DNA from: Paragemmobacter amnigenus | Lineage (GTDB): Bacteria > Pseudomonadota > Alphaproteobacteria > Rhodobacterales > Rhodobacteraceae | Direction: 5' to 3' | Assembly (NCBI RefSeq): GCF_009908265.2 | Contig: NZ_JAAATX020000016.1 | Span: 23,734-87,733 of the forward strand | DNA: 64,000 bases | Shown here: positions 62,170 through 64,000 of the stretch, piece by piece | How the letters are laid out: each line of letters begins with the position of its first letter | Numbering within the stretch: position 1 is the first letter of the stretch | The notes under the pieces: generated by a model | Seen by the model: only the letters and a program-made list of their open reading frames with translations | Told to the model about the DNA's origin: nothing | The model's database searches: none | Program-made: the position numbers and the translations under genes

Positions 62170-63024
62170 ATGCAGCCCCATGACAACCGCGCGTGGCTGC
62201 TGCTGTTGCCCGCGCTCCTGCTGCTGGGCGTGGTGGGGGCGCTGCCGCTTCTGGCGGTGATCAATTACGGTTTCCACGACATCTTCACCCTGTCCGACGT
62301 GCAATGGGTGGGGGTGGAGTGGTTCGGGGACATCCTGCAATCGGACCGTTTCCTCGCCTCGCTCGGGCGCAGCCTGCTGTTCTCGGCGCTGGCCCTGTCG
62401 ATACAGGTGCCGCTGGGGATCATGGTGGCGCTCCTGCTCGTGGGGTTCGGGCGGCGGGCGATCTGGGGGCTGATGCTCTGCGCCCTGCCGCTGGTCGTGC
62501 CGTGGAACATGATCCCGATGCTCTGGCTGGGGCTGGTCGATGCCCGCACGGGGATCGTGGGACCGTGGCTGGCGGCGGCGGGCTTCGACTGGAAATTCAC
62601 CGCATGGCACACATGGGCGCTGATCCTGACCATGGACACGTGGCACTGGCTGGGGCTGGTCGTGGTGCTGGCCTATGCGGGGCTGTCGGCCATCCCGCCC
62701 GCCTACCGTCAGGCCGCCGCGATCGACGGCGCCAGCCGCTGGGCCATCTTCCGCCACATCGAACTGCCCCGCATCTCGGGCGCGCTGGCCATCGTGCTGC
62801 TGTTGCGCTTCGTCGACAGCTTCATGATCTATATCGAGGCCTTCACCATCAACGCGGGCGGTCCGGATGACGCCACGCGCTTCCTGACGCTGGAACTGGG
62901 CGAAGAGATCAAGGGCTTTTCCTATGGTCAGGCGGCGGCGCGGGCGACGCTTTACTTCCTGTTCGTGCTGGCGGTGGTCTGGGCCTTCGTCATCGCCACC
63001 CGCCGGACAGAGGAGACGGCATGA
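62170..63024 (+). CDS. ABC transporter permease, sugar type (MalF-like)
   Basis: A 284-residue inner-membrane protein with six helices. The EAA loop that docks with the ATPase is YRQAAAIDGASRWAIFRHIE. NRAWLLLLPALLLLGVVGAL begins helix 1 and VPWNMIPMLWLGLVD precedes the fourth. It belongs to the CUT1 class that imports sugars, glycerol phosphate or polyols. It overlaps the second permease gene by 4 bp. No solute-binding protein or ATPase gene is present on either side within the window. Confidence 0.93.
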   Translation: MQPHDNRAWLLLLPALLLLGVVGALPLLAVINYGFHDIFTLSDVQWVGVEWFGDILQSDRFLASLGRSLLFSALALSIQVPLGIMVALLLVGFGRRAIWGLMLCALPLVVPWNMIPMLWLGLVDARTGIVGPWLAAAGFDWKFTAWHTWALILTMDTWHWLGLVVVLAYAGLSAIPPAYRQAAAIDGASRWAIFRHIELPRISGALAIVLLLRFVDSFMIYIEAFTINAGGPDDATRFLTLELGEEIKGFSYGQAAARATLYFLFVLAVVWAFVIATRRTEETA

Positions 63025-63800
63025 TCCGCGCGGCAGGACTTCTGGCGCTGGCCCTCTTCATCCTGCTGCCGCTGGCGCAGGCGGTGATGCTGAGCTTCGT
63101 CGTCACCCTGCCCAAGGACGGGCTGGCCGAAGGGGCGGTCGGCCTGATGAACTATGCCGCCGTCCTCGCCGCGCCGGAGCTGCGCGCGGCCATGGTCAAT
63201 TCGGCGGTCTATGTGGTGCTCAACCTCCTGCTCTGCATCGCGGTGGCGCTGCCGGCCGCCTATGCGCTGGCGCGCTACCGCTTCGTGGGCGACCGGCATT
63301 TCCTGCTGCTCATCCTCGTTTTCCGCGTGACGCCGCCCGTCGTGCTGTCGCTGCCGATCTTCATCCTGTTCTCAAAGCTCGGCCTCGTGAACTCGCCGGT
63401 CGGGATCGCGCTGGTCCATTGCCTGTTCAACCTGCCCGTCGCGATCTGGATACTGGAAAGCTTCATCCGCGCCGTGCCCCGCGCGCTGGACGAGACAGCC
63501 TTCCTCGACGGCCATTCCGGCGCGTCCTTCTTCTTCCGCCACCTGATCCCCGCCATCGCGCCGGGGATCGGGGTCGCGGCGTTTTTCTGCTTCATCTTCT
63601 CGTGGGTCGAGGTGGTCTTCGCCCGCATCCTGACGGTGACGGCGGGCAAACCGGTGACCATGGCAATCAGCGCCATGTTCGGTTTCCAGACGGATATGGG
63701 AATGGTCATGGCGATGACCTGCCTGTCGCTCCTTCCGGGGCTGGGCATGATCTGGCTGGTCCGCAACCACCTGGCCCGCGGCTTCACCCTGCGCGCCTGA
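63021..63800 (+). CDS. ABC transporter permease, sugar type (MalG-like)
   Basis: A 259-residue partner permease with six helices. Its EAA loop is DETAFLDGHSGASFFFRHLI, with the LDG core and Gly of the family. FRVTPPVVLSLPIFILFSKL is typical of the G-subunit fourth helix region. It is translated together with the preceding permease through a 4-bp overlap (ATGA). A hairpin terminator follows, so the unit consists of just two permeases. Confidence 0.93.
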   Translation: MIRAAGLLALALFILLPLAQAVMLSFVVTLPKDGLAEGAVGLMNYAAVLAAPELRAAMVNSAVYVVLNLLLCIAVALPAAYALARYRFVGDRHFLLLILVFRVTPPVVLSLPIFILFSKLGLVNSPVGIALVHCLFNLPVAIWILESFIRAVPRALDETAFLDGHSGASFFFRHLIPAIAPGIGVAAFFCFIFSWVEVVFARILTVTAGKPVTMAISAMFGFQTDMGMVMAMTCLSLLPGLGMIWLVRNHLARGFTLRA

Positions 63801-63817
63801 CGCGCCGCAGAACGCAA

Positions 63818-63843
63818 AAGGGCGGACCCGCAGGCCCGCCCTT
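63818..63843. terminator. Terminator between the permease unit and a convergent gene
   Basis: The 8-bp stem AAGGGCGG (63818-63825) with CCGCCCTT (63836-63843) has a 10-nt loop. On the minus strand it continues with two further T residues (stem plus tract TTTTGCG), so it may serve the convergent minus-strand gene. On the plus strand the T tract is short. Confidence 0.6.
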
Positions 63844-63867
63844 CCCCGTTCACGGCGAGAAGGCTGC

Positions 63868-64000
63868 TTACTGCAGCGGCCCCATGACCACCTCGTTCGC
63901 GACCGCGTCCTGCGTCGCGGCAAGCTCGGGGTCGGACACCAGACCATAGGCCGCCAGCGGGCCATCGGGACCGGCCATGTCGTCGGACACGAAGAATTCG
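63868..64000 (-). CDS. Probable phosphate ABC transporter binding protein (3' end only)
   Basis: The minus-strand frame is open to the window edge and stops with TAA (63868-63870). The visible 44 residues end SDPELAATQDAVANEVVMGP-LQ, preceded by GPDGPLAAYGLV. This ending resembles PstS-type periplasmic phosphate-binding proteins of Rhodobacteraceae as I recall them, but the piece is short and the binding residues are not included. Other solute-binding proteins remain possible. Confidence 0.5.
   Translation of the reverse strand, partial: EFFVSDDMAGPDGPLAAYGLVSDPELAATQDAVANEVVMGPLQ

Overview
The window is a high-GC chromosomal segment typical of the alphaproteobacterial family Rhodobacteraceae/Paracoccaceae (Rhodobacter, Tabrizicola or Gemmobacter-like). 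The evidence is gene content and order rather than a marker gene: bolA, a DnaJ-like gene, cobS and cobT of aerobic B12 synthesis lie close together; one tRNA has no encoded CCA; methylated-amine catabolic genes are numerous; and a family of hairpin-plus-GGATATTTG intergenic repeats is present, a type I recall from this family. I see no rRNA, CRISPR array, transposase, phage gene or origin.

Layout. 1-12175: the end of an aminotransferase gene, a DUF4177 protein, gatB, a transglycosylase-like lipoprotein, pepN, a dCache sensor kinase, a ZIP metal transporter, an unusual photolyase/cryptochrome with a DUF2256 protein, and an ArsR-controlled pair of AHSA1 proteins. 12368-28369 is mainly core metabolism: malate synthase G, bolA, the DnaJ-like protein, a di-haem peroxidase, cobS, cobT, an aminopeptidase P, sufE, ribonuclease D, purN-purM and a CAU tRNA.

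28431-41484 is a catabolic block. A plus-strand run (amidotransferase, EamA exporter, quinone-reductase-like flavoprotein, creatininase-family hydrolase, cytosine-deaminase-like amidohydrolase, GlcD-like flavoprotein, Tat-exported oligopeptide-type binding protein) converges on a minus-strand pair (MttB-type methyltransferase, DMGDH-type dehydrogenase) with a divergent LysR regulator. The set suggests uptake and breakdown of a methylated nitrogen compound, possibly creatinine- or betaine-like; the substrate is inference.

41597-52779: a hybrid sensor kinase, an RND efflux pump with its adaptor, a VOC protein, a DAO-type oxidase with a phosphoglycolate phosphatase-like gene, a striking array of four pentaloop hairpins, and glutaryl-CoA dehydrogenase with a divergent LysR gene.

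54189-59795 is a second catabolic unit: a GntR/FCD repressor with a clear operator diverges from five overlapping or closely spaced genes (DUF1185, alpha/beta hydrolase, flavin reductase with an extra C-terminal domain, luciferase-like monooxygenase, aldehyde dehydrogenase). This is the best candidate for an undescribed pathway. 59826-62000 holds a metallophosphoesterase paired with a protein kinase fused to a universal-stress domain. The window ends with two sugar-type ABC permeases and the 3' end of a probable phosphate-binding protein gene. Family names come from reading motifs by eye; no database search was run.
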